From NCBI GenBank assembly GCA_965220775.1, contig OZ244845.1, positions 1 to 64,000 on the forward strand: a stretch of 64,000 bases of DNA, given 5' to 3'. Shown in pieces: positions 45,570 to 55,115 of this stretch. The notes beneath the pieces were generated by a model that was not told the DNA's origin, did not search any database, and was given only the letters and a program-made list of their open reading frames with translations. This DNA is from G963664835 sp965220775. Its GTDB lineage: Bacteria; Chloroflexota; UBA6077; FW602-bin22; JBCLEL01. The translations under genes and the position numbers were made by a program. Every line of letters starts with the position of its first letter. The stretch's first letter is position 1.

Positions 45570-46055
45570 ATGATCGCGGACAGAAGCCTTTCCCGTCCAA
45601 GCCGCAAACGAATCCGGCTGGATATCGACGAATACAGCCAAACTGGGGCCATTTGCTCAATAACGATAGCGGTTCAGGATCGCCAACCAATCTTCACCAA
45701 TCCCGAGGTTGCCTCGGCTGCTGTGGAGGTCTTGCGTTCGCATTCCAGCAGGTCATCGATAAGGGTCTACGCCTACTGCGTGATGCCGGACCACGTCCAC
45801 ATGATCATCGAGCCTTCTACCAATTGCGACATTGTTACTTTCGTGGGCCAGTTCAAGAATTTGACCCTGCGCCGAGCCTGGTCGCACGGTGTCAAGGGCA
45901 GCTTTTGGCAATCGAGCTTCTGGGACCGTTTCTTGCGACGGGAGGAAGCGCTGGAGGATTTGATTATGTATGTATTGAATAACCCGACAAGAAGAGGATT
46001 GGTTGAGCATTGGCGAGAGTATCCATATTCCGGATCGTTTGTGTTGGAGTTGTGA
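45570..46055 (+). CDS. REP-associated tyrosine transposase (RAYT, TnpA_REP)
   Basis: A 161-residue Y1 HUH single-strand transposase of the IS200-like/RAYT group. The metal-binding HxH motif is H75-V-H77 in YCVMPDHVHMIIE; the catalytic tyrosine is Y134 in LIMYVLNNP. The WQ.SFWD.FLR segment and the compact length are typical of RAYTs. RAYTs cut and move REP hairpins but rarely themselves. An AGGAGG stands before the ATG. It is flanked on both sides by arrays of GTAG-headed hairpins, its likely substrate. It is intact and probably functional. Confidence 0.92.
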   Translation: MIADRSLSRPSRKRIRLDIDEYSQTGAICSITIAVQDRQPIFTNPEVASAAVEVLRSHSSRSSIRVYAYCVMPDHVHMIIEPSTNCDIVTFVGQFKNLTLRRAWSHGVKGSFWQSSFWDRFLRREEALEDLIMYVLNNPTRRGLVEHWREYPYSGSFVLEL

Positions 46056-46059
46056 ATTG

Positions 46060-47345
46060 ATACGGCGTGTGACGAGCGCCGGCGGTGCAGGGGGCGGCGT
46101 TGCCGCCGGCCGGTTGGGGGTGGGCGCCGGCGGTACAGGGTTCCCGTCCGCCACCTATGGTGGTCGGTGTTTCGCTGGCGGCGGGGGACAAGCCCCAGCC
46201 CTACATTAGGACGGCGGCGTTGCCGCCGGCCGGTTGGGGATGAGCGCCGGCGGTGCAGGGTTCCGGCCCTCCACGTCCGGTGGTCGGTGTTTCGCCGGCG
46301 GCGGGGGACAAGCCCCAGCCCTACATTAGGACGGCGTTGCCGCCGGCGGCGGGGGATGAGTGCCGGCGTTACAGGGGGCGGCGTTGCCGCCGGCCGGTTG
46401 GGGATGAGTGCCGGCGGTGCAGGGTTCCGGGCCTCCCACGTCCGGTGGTCGGTGTTTCGCCGGCGGCGGGGGACAAGCCCCAGCCCTACATTAGGTCGGC
46501 GGCGTTGCCGCCGGCGGCGGGGGACGAGCGCCGGCCCTACAGGGGGCGGCGTTGCCGCCGGCGGTGCAGGGGTTCCGGCCCTCCCACGTCCGGTGGTCGG
46601 TGTTTCGCCGGCGGCGGGGGACGAGCGCCGGCCATACAGGGGGCGGCGGTCATTGTTTCGTTGGCGGTTGGGGATGAGTGCCGGCGGTGCAGGGTTCCGG
46701 CCCTCCCACGTCCGGTGGTCGGTGTTTCGCCGGCGGCGGGGGACAAGCCCCAGCCCTACATTAGGTCGGCGGCGTTGCCGCCGGCGGTGCAGGGTTCCGG
46801 CCCTCCCACGTCCGGTGGTCGGTGTTTCGCCGGCGGCGGGGGACAAGCCCCAGCCCTACATTAGGTCGGTGGCGTTGCCGCCGGCGGCGGGGGATGAGTG
46901 CCGGCGGTGCAGGGTTCCGGCCCTCCCAGGTACGGTGGTCGGTGTTTCGCCGGCGGCGGGGGACAAGCCCCAGCCCTACATTAGGACGGCGGCGTTGCCG
47001 CAGGCGGCGGGGGATGAGGGCCGGCGGTACAGGGTTCCGGCCCTCCCACGTCCGGTGGTCGGTGTTTCGCCGGCGGCGGGGGACAAGCCCCAGCCCTACA
47101 TTAGGACGGCGGCGTTGCCGCAGGCCGGTTGGGGATGAGGGCCGGCGGTGCAGGGTTCCGGCCCTCCCACGTCCGGTGGTCGGTGTTTCGCCGGCGGCGG
47201 GGGACAAGCCCCAGCCCTACATTAGGACGGCGTTGCCGCCGGCGGCGGGGGATGAGTGCCGGCCATACAGGGGGCGGCGTTGCCGCCGGCCGGTTGGGGA
47301 TGAGCGCCGGCCATACATTTGTTCGGCGGCGTTGCCGCCGGCGGT
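46060..47345. repeat. GC-rich REP array flanking the RAYT (right)
   Basis: About 13 further mosaic units with GGGGGACAAGCCCCAGCCC plus TACATTAGGACGGCGGCG, GGTTCCGGCCCTCCCACGTC and GTTGCCGCCGGCGG, often alternating between GGCGGCGGGGGATG and GGCCGGTTGGGGATG variants. No gene. Long open frames on either strand reflect the repeats. Confidence 0.88.
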
Positions 47346-47360
47346 ATATCAGGACGGTGG

Positions 47361-48515
47361 TTATTGTATGGAAGGACGGTACAGCTTCTCCATGTCGCGG
47401 AGTGAGACGTAGGCCGGCCGGCCGGAGAGGTCTGGGTTCACAATGGAGAAGTAGCGCATGGGCTCGGGTTCGGAGTACCAGGGTGCGGCGCTAAAATCCA
47501 GGTTGAAGAGCACCATCACGCCCATCCAGGGCCAGTTTCTACGAGCGTAGGTGTAGGCGGCCTCGAGGTACTCGGCCTGTCGGGCCTGGGACACGACCTG
47601 CCAACGCCAGCCGGCCCAGGACGGGTGCGCCAGATATTCCTCGCGGCCGAGCTCGGCCGGATCGATCGGCCAACCGAACTCGGTGGCCCAGATCGGCGAA
47701 TCGTCGCCAAACTCGAGCATCACGGCCCGCTGCTCCTCCGGCCGGAGGAAGTCGGCGATGCCATCGTCGCTCTCCATCGCCGGCGATGACCCGAATGCGT
47801 AAGGATGGGAGCCGAGTACGTCAAAGTATCCCGCGGCGCCAGCCAGATACATCCGGCGGATAAATTCCAGGTCGTTCATCGAGGTCACGCCACCGTCGCC
47901 GGCGGTGGTGGCCATGCCGGCGCTGATGACGAGGACGTCTGGATCGGCCGACTTGATCGCCGGATAGACTTCTCTGAGCATCGCGGCGTAGCGCTCGGGG
48001 TCGGGTGGCTGACCGCCCCACTCACCACTCAGGTTTGGCTCGTTGTATATCTCGTAGGCCAGTACCCAGCCACGAAGGTACCTGGCGAGGGCAGCCATGA
48101 AATCGGCGAAATCGCTGAGGTTGTCGGGAGGACGGTTTCCAGTGCCGGCCGCGGCCCACTCCGGCGGCGTGTCGACTCGGACGATGAGCTTCAAGCCGGA
48201 GCGTTGGGCATGGGTGGCTATATTGTGGGCATCGCCGCCGGAGAGAGAGTAGTGCCACTGATATCGGCCCTTTTCGGGTTCGGAGTTGGCCCAGGACAGG
48301 TAAGCCTTGACATAGGTAAAGCCGGCGTCTTCGACCAGGTGCATATGCTCGGCAACGGCAACGTGCATTCCGTAGCCGATTTGGTATGGGTCTGTGGGCC
48401 TCGATATGGCACCGCCGGGCAGGTGAACGGTCCGCGCGGAACCGACGATGATTACCCAGAGTGTGGCGATTGCCAGGAGTAGGCCGGACGGGGATATTCG
48501 CAATGGAGACCCCAA
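47361..48515 (-). CDS. Membrane-anchored or secreted clan GH-A glycoside hydrolase
   Basis: A 384-residue (beta/alpha)8 glycosidase. One hydrophobic segment (GLLLAIATLWVIIVGSA, residues 11-27) serves as signal or anchor. The acid/base glutamate is E159 in YEIYNEPN, and the nucleophile is E279 in IWATEFGW; both spacing and context fit retaining clan GH-A enzymes (GH5/GH39/GH53-like). The substrate is not evident. The TTG start lacks a strong ribosome site. It stands at the edge of the REP array; with the GH18 protein it suggests attention to extracellular polysaccharide. Confidence 0.8.
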   Translation of the reverse strand: MGSPLRISPSGLLLAIATLWVIIVGSARTVHLPGGAISRPTDPYQIGYGMHVAVAEHMHLVEDAGFTYVKAYLSWANSEPEKGRYQWHYSLSGGDAHNIATHAQRSGLKLIVRVDTPPEWAAAGTGNRPPDNLSDFADFMAALARYLRGWVLAYEIYNEPNLSGEWGGQPPDPERYAAMLREVYPAIKSADPDVLVISAGMATTAGDGGVTSMNDLEFIRRMYLAGAAGYFDVLGSHPYAFGSSPAMESDDGIADFLRPEEQRAVMLEFGDDSPIWATEFGWPIDPAELGREEYLAHPSWAGWRWQVVSQARQAEYLEAAYTYARRNWPWMGVMVLFNLDFSAAPWYSEPEPMRYFSIVNPDLSGRPAYVSLRDMEKLYRPSIQ

Positions 48516-48532
48516 GCGTGAGAGTGCATCAT

Positions 48533-48792
48533 ATCTTATAGGGATCTTACAGAGCTAAGAAAATCAAAGGAGGCCGGCAAAAGCCGACCCCTTTGAATAA
48601 AAGAAGAGAGGATTGAAGCAATCCGACGAACCGCCCTGTTAATTGTTCGTGCCTGGCCGCTCAACTCTTACAGGGATCTTACAGAGCAAAAAATCAAAGG
48701 GGGCCGGCAAAAGCCGGCCCCTTTGAATCAGAGGAGAGGATCGAAGCAATCCGAGAACCGCTCTGTTAATTGTTCGTGCCTGGCCGCTCAAC
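48533..48792. repeat. 130-bp direct duplication with hairpin
   Basis: Two head-to-tail copies with a 130-bp offset. Each has AGGGATCTTACAGAGC, then a strong hairpin (CAAAGG...GGCCGGC AAAA GCCGGCC...CTTTG at 48565-48595 and 48695-48725), then TGTTAATTGTTCGTGCCTGG. The hairpins resemble bidirectional terminators without T-runs. Confidence 0.7.
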
Positions 48793-49074
48793 GGAGTGCT
48801 AAAGAAGAGGGGGACTCAGCCGGCGCGGTGACTTTGTCCCCCACATCTGTGGTGTAAATTCACCAATCAAGATAATAGCGGGTCGGCCGGTATTTCGCTG
48901 TAGGGTAATATCCCGATATTTCTGTGGGGTAAAACCCTACAGGGATCAATTTCGTGTCCAGAGTCGGCATTTTCGTTGTCCTGAGCACCGTGTAGGCAAG
49001 ATTATGCCGGCGATGCGACTGGGGTTTTTGATTCTCTAGTATTGGCTGCTACCAAGGGTGATCTCCTATTAGAT
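48793..49074. other. Intergenic, no gene seen
   Basis: Contains GGTAATATCCCGATATTTC and TGTGGGGTAAAACCCTACA short palindromes. No gene or familiar regulatory site was recognised. Confidence 0.4.
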
Positions 49075-50105
49075 AGATTCTGGCCCGGGCTTTCGCCGGG
49101 GTGACGTAGGGGGTAATCGGAATTCACGAGGGTAAGACTGGCGGCGGTCTTGCCTGCCCCCACCCCTCCCCTCTGGATTCCGGCCCCGTATCGGGGTACG
49201 GGGCAGGCTCTTCGCGGGAATGACGATTGGGGGGCCGGCATGACGAGTGCGAGGGGATTCCAACGGACGCCGGCGTGACGAGACGAACGGTCGTGACGGG
49301 AACGATTCATCCCGGATCGGAGTCCGGGACATGCTTTCGTATCAAGACTGGCGGCGGTCTTACCTCCCCCCGCCCCGCCCCTCTGGATTCCGGCCTTCGC
49401 CGGAATGACGATTGGGGGGCCGGCATGACGAGTGCGAGGGGATTCCAACGGAAGCCGGCACACCGAGGTGTGAAAAGCCGGAGTTGTGGTTTGGTACAGC
49501 GAATTGGCACGGCGGATTCTGCCACGCCCCACCCCCAACCCCAGCGGGGGACAAGCCCCCGCACTACATTTTCTCATTCCGCCCTCGGCCATCGGTCTAC
49601 AATTCGGCAGGTTTCGCCGGCGGAGAGCCGTCATCGAGGTTGATTGGAGAGCACATCCCGGATCGTAGTCCGGGACATGCTTTCGTACCAAGACTGGCGG
49701 CGGTCTTGCCTCCCACCGCCCCTCTGGATTCCGGCCCCGTATCGGCGTACGGGGCAGGCTCTTCGCGGGAATGACGATTGGGGGGCCGGCATGACGAGTG
49801 CGGGGGCGGTGGCATTCAGGCACTTTTGAGGCTGTGTAGCATCATTTTCGTACGAATCGCTCGTGCCGGCTGGTGCCGGCACGCCGAGGTGTGAAAAGCC
49901 GGAGTTGTGGTTTGGTACAGCTAATCGGTACGGTGGATTCCGCCACGCCCCACCCCGACCCCAGCGGGGGACAAGCCCCCGCACTACATTTTCTCATTCC
50001 GCCATCGGCCATCGGTCTACAATTCGGCACGTTTCGCCGGTGGAGAGCCGGCATCGAGGTTGATTGGAGGGCACATCCCGGATCGGAGTCCGGGACATGC
50101 TTTCG
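49075..50105. repeat. Mosaic of dispersed intergenic repeats
   Basis: Two long homologous stretches (49460-49680 and 49870-50110) share GGTGTGAAAAGCCGGAGTTG, the GTAG-type hairpin core GCGGGGGACAAGCCCCCGC, and TCCCGGATCGTAGTCCGGGA-like sequences. Between them are CTGGATTCCGGCC...GGAATGACG palindromes. Related blocks occur at 51.1-52.0 kb and in the 121-bp satellite. No genes. Confidence 0.8.
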
Positions 50106-50287
50106 TACGAATGACGACGTGCGGTTTGCGGACTATCGAAATGGCCTTGGTGTGTTGACTGTTTCGATCAACTGCTTGTCGGCCTGGGAAAACGCTCTAG
50201 AAGTCCCAAGCATTAAGGAATTGAAAATCCCTGGCCGATGCACCGCGGTCGGCACCGGTGTTTCTACACTTGCTAGAATAACGGGGC

Positions 50288-51115
50288 GTGTTCGAATCGT
50301 TTGAGAAAGAACGAAATCCCACGCCGGAACGGATGACCCAAATGGCTCCAAAACTGGAATATCTATTCAAGAACCTTCGCCGTGAACGCGCGCCGACGCT
50401 TGGCTTTGCCCATAGCGAGGCAGCAGCCGGCGAGAAGATGATTGTCGCGGCGGTTGTGAACTCAGCGAAACTGCCGGCGATATCCTCAGCTGTATCAGCC
50501 GGCGCCAAGATCGTGCTGATCCACGGCGACCCGAGAACGGATTCAGGTGCGACGGAGAGCCTGGTCGAAGCGGCCGGCTCGGCGCTCGTTGGCGTAGTTG
50601 GGCCGGACCTGACGGACGAACCAAGCGCGGCCTTGGCCGGACTGAAGGAGCTGGGAGTGGGTTTCGTGGTTGTGGATCCGGATAGAACGCCGGCACGCGC
50701 CTTGAACAATGAAGACCCAGAGATAGTCGTACGGCTGGACCTGGGCGACGCGGTCCCGCCGCCTGCTCGGCTGACGAGCGAGCTTGCCGTTCGCGGCGCG
50801 GCGATCAGCGTGCTGAAACAGCCGGATGCCGATCCTTCGCTGTCGATGACCGACCTGGCGCTGCTCAGGCAGTTCCGCGCAAGCAGCCGCCGGCCGTGTA
50901 TCTTCCTGGCACACGCCGGCGTTCAGCCGGATGACGTGCAGTTGCTGCACGACCACGGAGTGGAGTGCATCGCCGTGGAGGCCGGCGCAGTGGCGTCTTA
51001 TGTCGACGCCGTGCGTGCGATAGCGCCGGGTTCGCCTCGACGACAGAGCGATGACTTGGTCCCTTTTCTGCCGAAGATGGACAGCGCTGAGGCTGAGGAC
51101 GAGGACGAGGACTAG
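50288..51115 (+). CDS. Conserved hypothetical protein, possible TIM-barrel/alpha-beta fold
   Basis: A 275-residue protein (a GTG start; an ATG at 50333 gives 260). It shows regular alternation of strands and helices: IVAAVVNSAKLPAISSAVSA, KIVLIHGDPR, LVGVVGPDLT, LGVGFVVVDPDR, then CIFLAHAGVQPDDVQLLHDH and CIAVEAGAV. This suggests a TIM-barrel or flavodoxin-like fold, but I do not recognise a family and see no clear active site. The C-terminus is strongly acidic (SAEAEDEDED). No signal peptide. It is isolated between repeat regions, which implies selection maintains it. Confidence that it is a gene is high. Confidence 0.75.
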   Translation: MFESFEKERNPTPERMTQMAPKLEYLFKNLRRERAPTLGFAHSEAAAGEKMIVAAVVNSAKLPAISSAVSAGAKIVLIHGDPRTDSGATESLVEAAGSALVGVVGPDLTDEPSAALAGLKELGVGFVVVDPDRTPARALNNEDPEIVVRLDLGDAVPPPARLTSELAVRGAAISVLKQPDADPSLSMTDLALLRQFRASSRRPCIFLAHAGVQPDDVQLLHDHGVECIAVEAGAVASYVDAVRAIAPGSPRRQSDDLVPFLPKMDSAEAEDEDED

Positions 51116-51127
51116 CCATCGCCCAAG

Positions 51128-52005
51128 CCTTTCCTGGCTGGGGACAAGCGCCGGCGCTACATTTTCTTTTTCCTGCCAATCGCTCGTGCCGGCTGGTGCC
51201 GGCACACCGAGGTATGACAATTGGCTGCATTGGTTGGTGGGAGAGTTCTGGTGTCGTTGCCACAACCCACCCCTCCCCTCTGGATTCCGGCCTTCGCCGG
51301 AATGACGAATTGAGGGGCCGGGTTGGCGAGTGCTAGGGGATTACAACGGACGCCGGCACACCACGGTATGAAAATTGGGTGCATTGGTTAGTGGGAGAGT
51401 TCTAGCGTCATTGCCACAACCCACCCCTCCCCTCTGGATTCCCGCTTTCGCGAGAATGACGAATTGGGGGGCCGATTCTACGGGAGCCACCTATTTCCCT
51501 ACCAATCGCTCGTGCCGGCTGGTGCCGGCACACCGAGGTATGAGAATCGGGTGCATTGGTTGGTGAGAGGGTTCTAGTGTCATTGCCACAACCCACGCCT
51601 CCCCTCTGGATTCCGGCCTTCGCCGGAATGACGGTTGGGGGGCCGGCATGACGAGACCAACGGTCGTGACGGCTGGCGCCGGCGCACCGAGGTATGAAAA
51701 GCGGGAGTTGTGGTTTGGTAAAGCGAATTGGCACGGCGGATTCTGCCACGCCCCACCCCCAACCCCAGCGGGGGACAAGCCCCCGCGCTACATTTTCTCA
51801 TTCCGCCCTCGGCCATCGGTCTACAATTCGGCACGTTTCGCCGGTGGAGAGCCGGCATCGAGGTTGATTGGAGGGCGCATTTTCGTACGAATGACGAGTG
51901 CGAGGGGATTCCAACGGACGCCGGCGTGACGAGACCAACGGTCGTGACGGGAGCCACCTATCTTCCTCGCAATCGCCGATGCCGGCTGGCGCCGGCGGTG
52001 CGTGC
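51128..52005. repeat. Mosaic of dispersed intergenic repeats
   Basis: Copies of GGTGCCGGCACACCGAGGTA with TTGGTTGGTGGGAGAGTT (also found in the 121-bp satellite), CTGGATTCCGGCC...GGAATGACG palindromes, and, at 51660-51880, the same block as at 49.46 and 49.88 kb. The array fills the space between the hypothetical gene and coxD. Confidence 0.8.
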
Positions 52006-52034
52006 GTGTCTTTCGAGTGGTGGGTGGGAAGAGG

Positions 52035-52340
52035 TTAGAAGATTAGTCCGTGCATGAGCGCCATCAGTGCAATCGTTATTGACGCCGCGATAAGAAGGCC
52101 AAAGACGAATGCGCCGGTGAAGAGCCGGCTATCGAACTTCAGATGCATGTAGAACATAGCTACTATCACAAACTTGACGGCCGAGAGGATCAGAAAAACC
52201 GGTATGAGAATGGGACGCAACGCATCTATATAGAAGATGGCAACCTCGATGGCGGTAATGATTGCCAATATGGCGCCAATTTCCACGTATTTTCTTGGTG
52301 TGGGATGACCCTCTTCGACAGCGTGAGGCGCGTGACTCAT
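52035..52340 (-). CDS. coxD: Cytochrome c oxidase subunit IV (caa3-type)
   Basis: A 101-residue membrane protein with three helices (GAILAIITAIEVAIFYI, FLILSAVKFVIVAMFYMHLK and FGLLIAASITIALMALMHG). The VKFVIVAMFYMHLK segment is characteristic of prokaryotic subunit IV of caa3/bo3 oxidases. It is the last gene of the cox operon, 26 bp after subunit III. GGGGTGAAAAG precedes the ATG. It stabilises the core complex. Confidence 0.9.
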   Translation of the reverse strand: MSHAPHAVEEGHPTPRKYVEIGAILAIITAIEVAIFYIDALRPILIPVFLILSAVKFVIVAMFYMHLKFDSRLFTGAFVFGLLIAASITIALMALMHGLIF

Positions 52341-52366
52341 CTTTTCACCCCTCTCGAAACAAATGG

Positions 52367-52963
52367 CTAGACCGCGCCAATGAGGTAGACCACTGTGAAT
52401 ATGACGATCCAGACTACGTCCACGAAGTGCCAGTATAGGCCGGCGATCTCGACGCTCAGACTGTGCTCTTGACGGAGCTTGCCGCGAGCCGAGTGCACGA
52501 CGAGCGACAGCAACCAGATGACGCCGATGGTTACGTGGGCTCCATGGAAGCCGGTCAGTGTGAAGAAGGCCGAGCCGAACGTACTGGTGCCGGGGTTCAA
52601 GCCTTCACTGAAGAAGGTGCTGAACTCGTAAGCCTGGCCGCCGAGAAAGGTCATACCGAGAAAAGCGGTGGCAAACAGCCATATCCGCAAGTTCCGCTCA
52701 TCGCCGCGTTGTAGTGCGGCAAGGGCTAGGACCATCATCAAGCTGCTCATAAGGAGGACGAACGTGCTGACGGATGTGTACGGTATGTCGAAAATCTCGT
52801 GGGGCGTTGGACCGCCCGCGGTCCGGTCCTTGCCGATCAGATAGTTGGATATTAGGGCGCCGAAGAAGAGGCACTCGGAAGCAAGGAAGGTCCACATGAG
52901 CAGCTTCCGATGGTTCAGGCCGGTGGTGGTATCTTCGGCTGGAACCGTGTGAGCCTGGTCCAA
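52367..52963 (-). CDS. coxC: Cytochrome c oxidase subunit III
   Basis: A 198-residue five-helix protein of the short caa3-type subunit III. Family motifs: LMWTFLASECLFFGALISNY near the start, AFFTLTGFHGAHVTIGVIWL in the middle and GLYWHFVDVVWIVIFTVVYL at the end. The acidic E in the first motif is the one conserved in oxidases. TTG start with AGGAGA upstream. It lies 30 bp from coxA and 26 bp from coxD. Confidence 0.95.
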   Translation of the reverse strand: MDQAHTVPAEDTTTGLNHRKLLMWTFLASECLFFGALISNYLIGKDRTAGGPTPHEIFDIPYTSVSTFVLLMSSLMMVLALAALQRGDERNLRIWLFATAFLGMTFLGGQAYEFSTFFSEGLNPGTSTFGSAFFTLTGFHGAHVTIGVIWLLSLVVHSARGKLRQEHSLSVEIAGLYWHFVDVVWIVIFTVVYLIGAV

Positions 52964-52993
52964 TGTGTCTGCTCTCCTAACTAGCTCGGAACT

Positions 52994-54841
52994 CTAGCCG
53001 GCCGGCTCGAAGGCCCAGCCGTAGATTCCAACGAACATTACGAGTAGGCCCAAGGCGCTCACTACCGGGAACGGAGGGATCATCAGGCCGGCGGCAAGCA
53101 TCAGAAATCCGACGGCAACAATTACCGGGAAGTAGGAGGGGTTGGGCATGTGGATGTGCTCGGCGTGCTCATCCCCATCGCCGTGACCGCCATTCGAACC
53201 ACCGTGGACCGGCTCGTGCATTCCCACTCCGCCATATTTCTGGTCCCAGAATGGGCGCCGGCTGGCGACGACCGGAATCCGGGCGAAATTATAGACCGGC
53301 GGCGGCGACGGGATGGACCATTCGAGGGTCGGTGCATCCCAGGGATCGTTTCCGGCTATCTTGCCATGACGCATGGTGCGAACCCAGTTCAAGATCATGA
53401 CGACCATCGAGATCGCGATTAGAAACGCGCCGACGGTCGAGAGAAGATTGTAACCGTCGAACCCGTATCCACTCGAATAGGTATACACGCGGCGAGGCAT
53501 GCCGAACATGCCGGCGAAGTGCATCGGGAAGAAAGTGATGTTGAAGCCGGCCATCATTAGCCAGAAGTGAAGCTTTCCAAGCCCCTCGTCCAAGACCCTG
53601 CCGGTCATCTTCGGGAACCAGTAGTAGAAGCCGGCGGCCAGACCAAATATTGAGCCACCGAAGAGGACGTAGTGGAAATGCGCCACTATGAAGTAAGTGT
53701 CGGTCTGCTGAAGATCGGCCGGCGGGGAGGCGTGCATGACGCCACTGAGGCCGCCGATGATGAACATCGCGATGAATCCAACCGCGAAGAGGAAAGGCGT
53801 CGTGGGTCGAATGGCACCGGACCAGATGGTGCCGATCCAGTTAAGGATTTTGACGCCTGTTGGGATGGCGATAAGCATGGTGGCTATGCTGAAGAACGCA
53901 TCGGCTATGGGCCCCATTCCGACGGAGAACATATGGTGGGCCCAGACGCCGAAGGACATGACCGCGATCGCCACGCCGGAGTAAACCACGAATGGATAAC
54001 CGAACAGCGGTTTCCGAGAGAAGGTCGGCACGACTTCGGAGACTATTCCCATAGCCGGAAGGATCAAGATATAGACCTCGGGATGACCGAATACCCAAAA
54101 GAGATGCTGCCACCACCTGGGATCGGCGCCGGCTTGGGTGATAAAGAAGTTCATTCCGAAGAAGCGGTCGAACAACAGCAACGTGAGCGCGACGGTGATG
54201 ACCGGGAACGCCAGCACCATGAGTATCGAGGTAACAAAGGTCATCCAGACGAAGAGGGGCAGCCTCATCAACGACATCCCCGGCGCCCTCATGTTGATAA
54301 TCGTGACCAGGAAGTTGAACGCGGCGGCAAGGGAGGCGATACCGAGGATCTGCAAGCTAAGGAGCCAGAAATCGACGTTTAGTCCGGGGGAAAACTCTGG
54401 CGAAGTCAAATTGGCATAGCCGAACCAACCGGCATTTGGCGCCGCATTAAATAAGAAGCTGGCGTGCAGCAGGATTCCGCCGGAGAGAAACACCCAGAAG
54501 CTGAACGCATTCAGGCGCGGGAAGGCTACGTCGCGGGCACCTATCATGAGAGGAATAATAAAGTTGAAGAATGCCGCGCTAAAGGGCATTACTGCCAGAA
54601 ATATCATGGCGGTGCCATGCATGGTGAAAAGCTGATTGAACGTTTCGGCACTTACCACTTGGGCGTTGGGAGTGGCGAGCTGGAGCCGCATTATGAGCGC
54701 TTCGATTCCGGCGATGAGGAAGAAAACCATGGCACTCACGCCGTAGAGAATACCTATTCTCTTGTGATCGACAGTAGTTATCCAACTCCAAACGCCGGAG
54801 TATGCGGCGGGCTGGGCAGCTACTTGGGTCGCAGTTGCCAT
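52994..54841 (-). CDS. coxA: Cytochrome c oxidase subunit I
   Basis: A 615-residue catalytic subunit (haem-copper oxidase, A family). It has about 12 core helices plus a C-terminal pair (YFPVIVAVGFLMLAAGLMIP and SALGLLVMFVGIYGWAF). Haem and copper ligands are in LFTMHGTAMIFL, WQHLFWVFGHPEVYILILPA (His-Tyr crosslink motif), and HHMF and HFHYVLFGG. The GHPEVYILILP glutamate of the D-channel is present. GGAGG lies seven bases before ATG. It oxidises cytochrome c and reduces oxygen to water, pumping protons. Confidence 0.97.
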   Translation of the reverse strand: MATATQVAAQPAAYSGVWSWITTVDHKRIGILYGVSAMVFFLIAGIEALIMRLQLATPNAQVVSAETFNQLFTMHGTAMIFLAVMPFSAAFFNFIIPLMIGARDVAFPRLNAFSFWVFLSGGILLHASFLFNAAPNAGWFGYANLTSPEFSPGLNVDFWLLSLQILGIASLAAAFNFLVTIINMRAPGMSLMRLPLFVWMTFVTSILMVLAFPVITVALTLLLFDRFFGMNFFITQAGADPRWWQHLFWVFGHPEVYILILPAMGIVSEVVPTFSRKPLFGYPFVVYSGVAIAVMSFGVWAHHMFSVGMGPIADAFFSIATMLIAIPTGVKILNWIGTIWSGAIRPTTPFLFAVGFIAMFIIGGLSGVMHASPPADLQQTDTYFIVAHFHYVLFGGSIFGLAAGFYYWFPKMTGRVLDEGLGKLHFWLMMAGFNITFFPMHFAGMFGMPRRVYTYSSGYGFDGYNLLSTVGAFLIAISMVVMILNWVRTMRHGKIAGNDPWDAPTLEWSIPSPPPVYNFARIPVVASRRPFWDQKYGGVGMHEPVHGGSNGGHGDGDEHAEHIHMPNPSYFPVIVAVGFLMLAAGLMIPPFPVVSALGLLVMFVGIYGWAFEPAG

Positions 54842-55115
54842 TTGTGAGCCTCCGGGCTAATCGTACAGGCTAGCTCAAACGAGCGAGCAATTTGTCAATT
54901 TTATTCCGATGAATACGCATCGGTAGGGACGAACGCAGTCGACCGAGGCGCCATTGGTAGCTGGTCTACCTCCATCATCTGCACCGTCCGCAACTTATGG
55001 TCTTTCTTCAACGATCCAACTTATTCGAGGCCACAGTGACCGAGATCACGCTGACCCCTTCAACGCAAGTATACCCAAAACGGCGGGTATTCAATCAGCG
55101 TCTCCCACGTGCAGC

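Noticed and set aside
45773..47207. Long minus-strand frames opposite the RAYT and the right REP array
   Set aside because: They overlap the clear transposase gene or consist of repeat translation; no family match.
53672..54382. Open frame of 236 codons antisense to coxA
   Set aside because: It lies wholly opposite an unmistakable oxidase gene and is extremely rich in charged residues from antisense of membrane codons.
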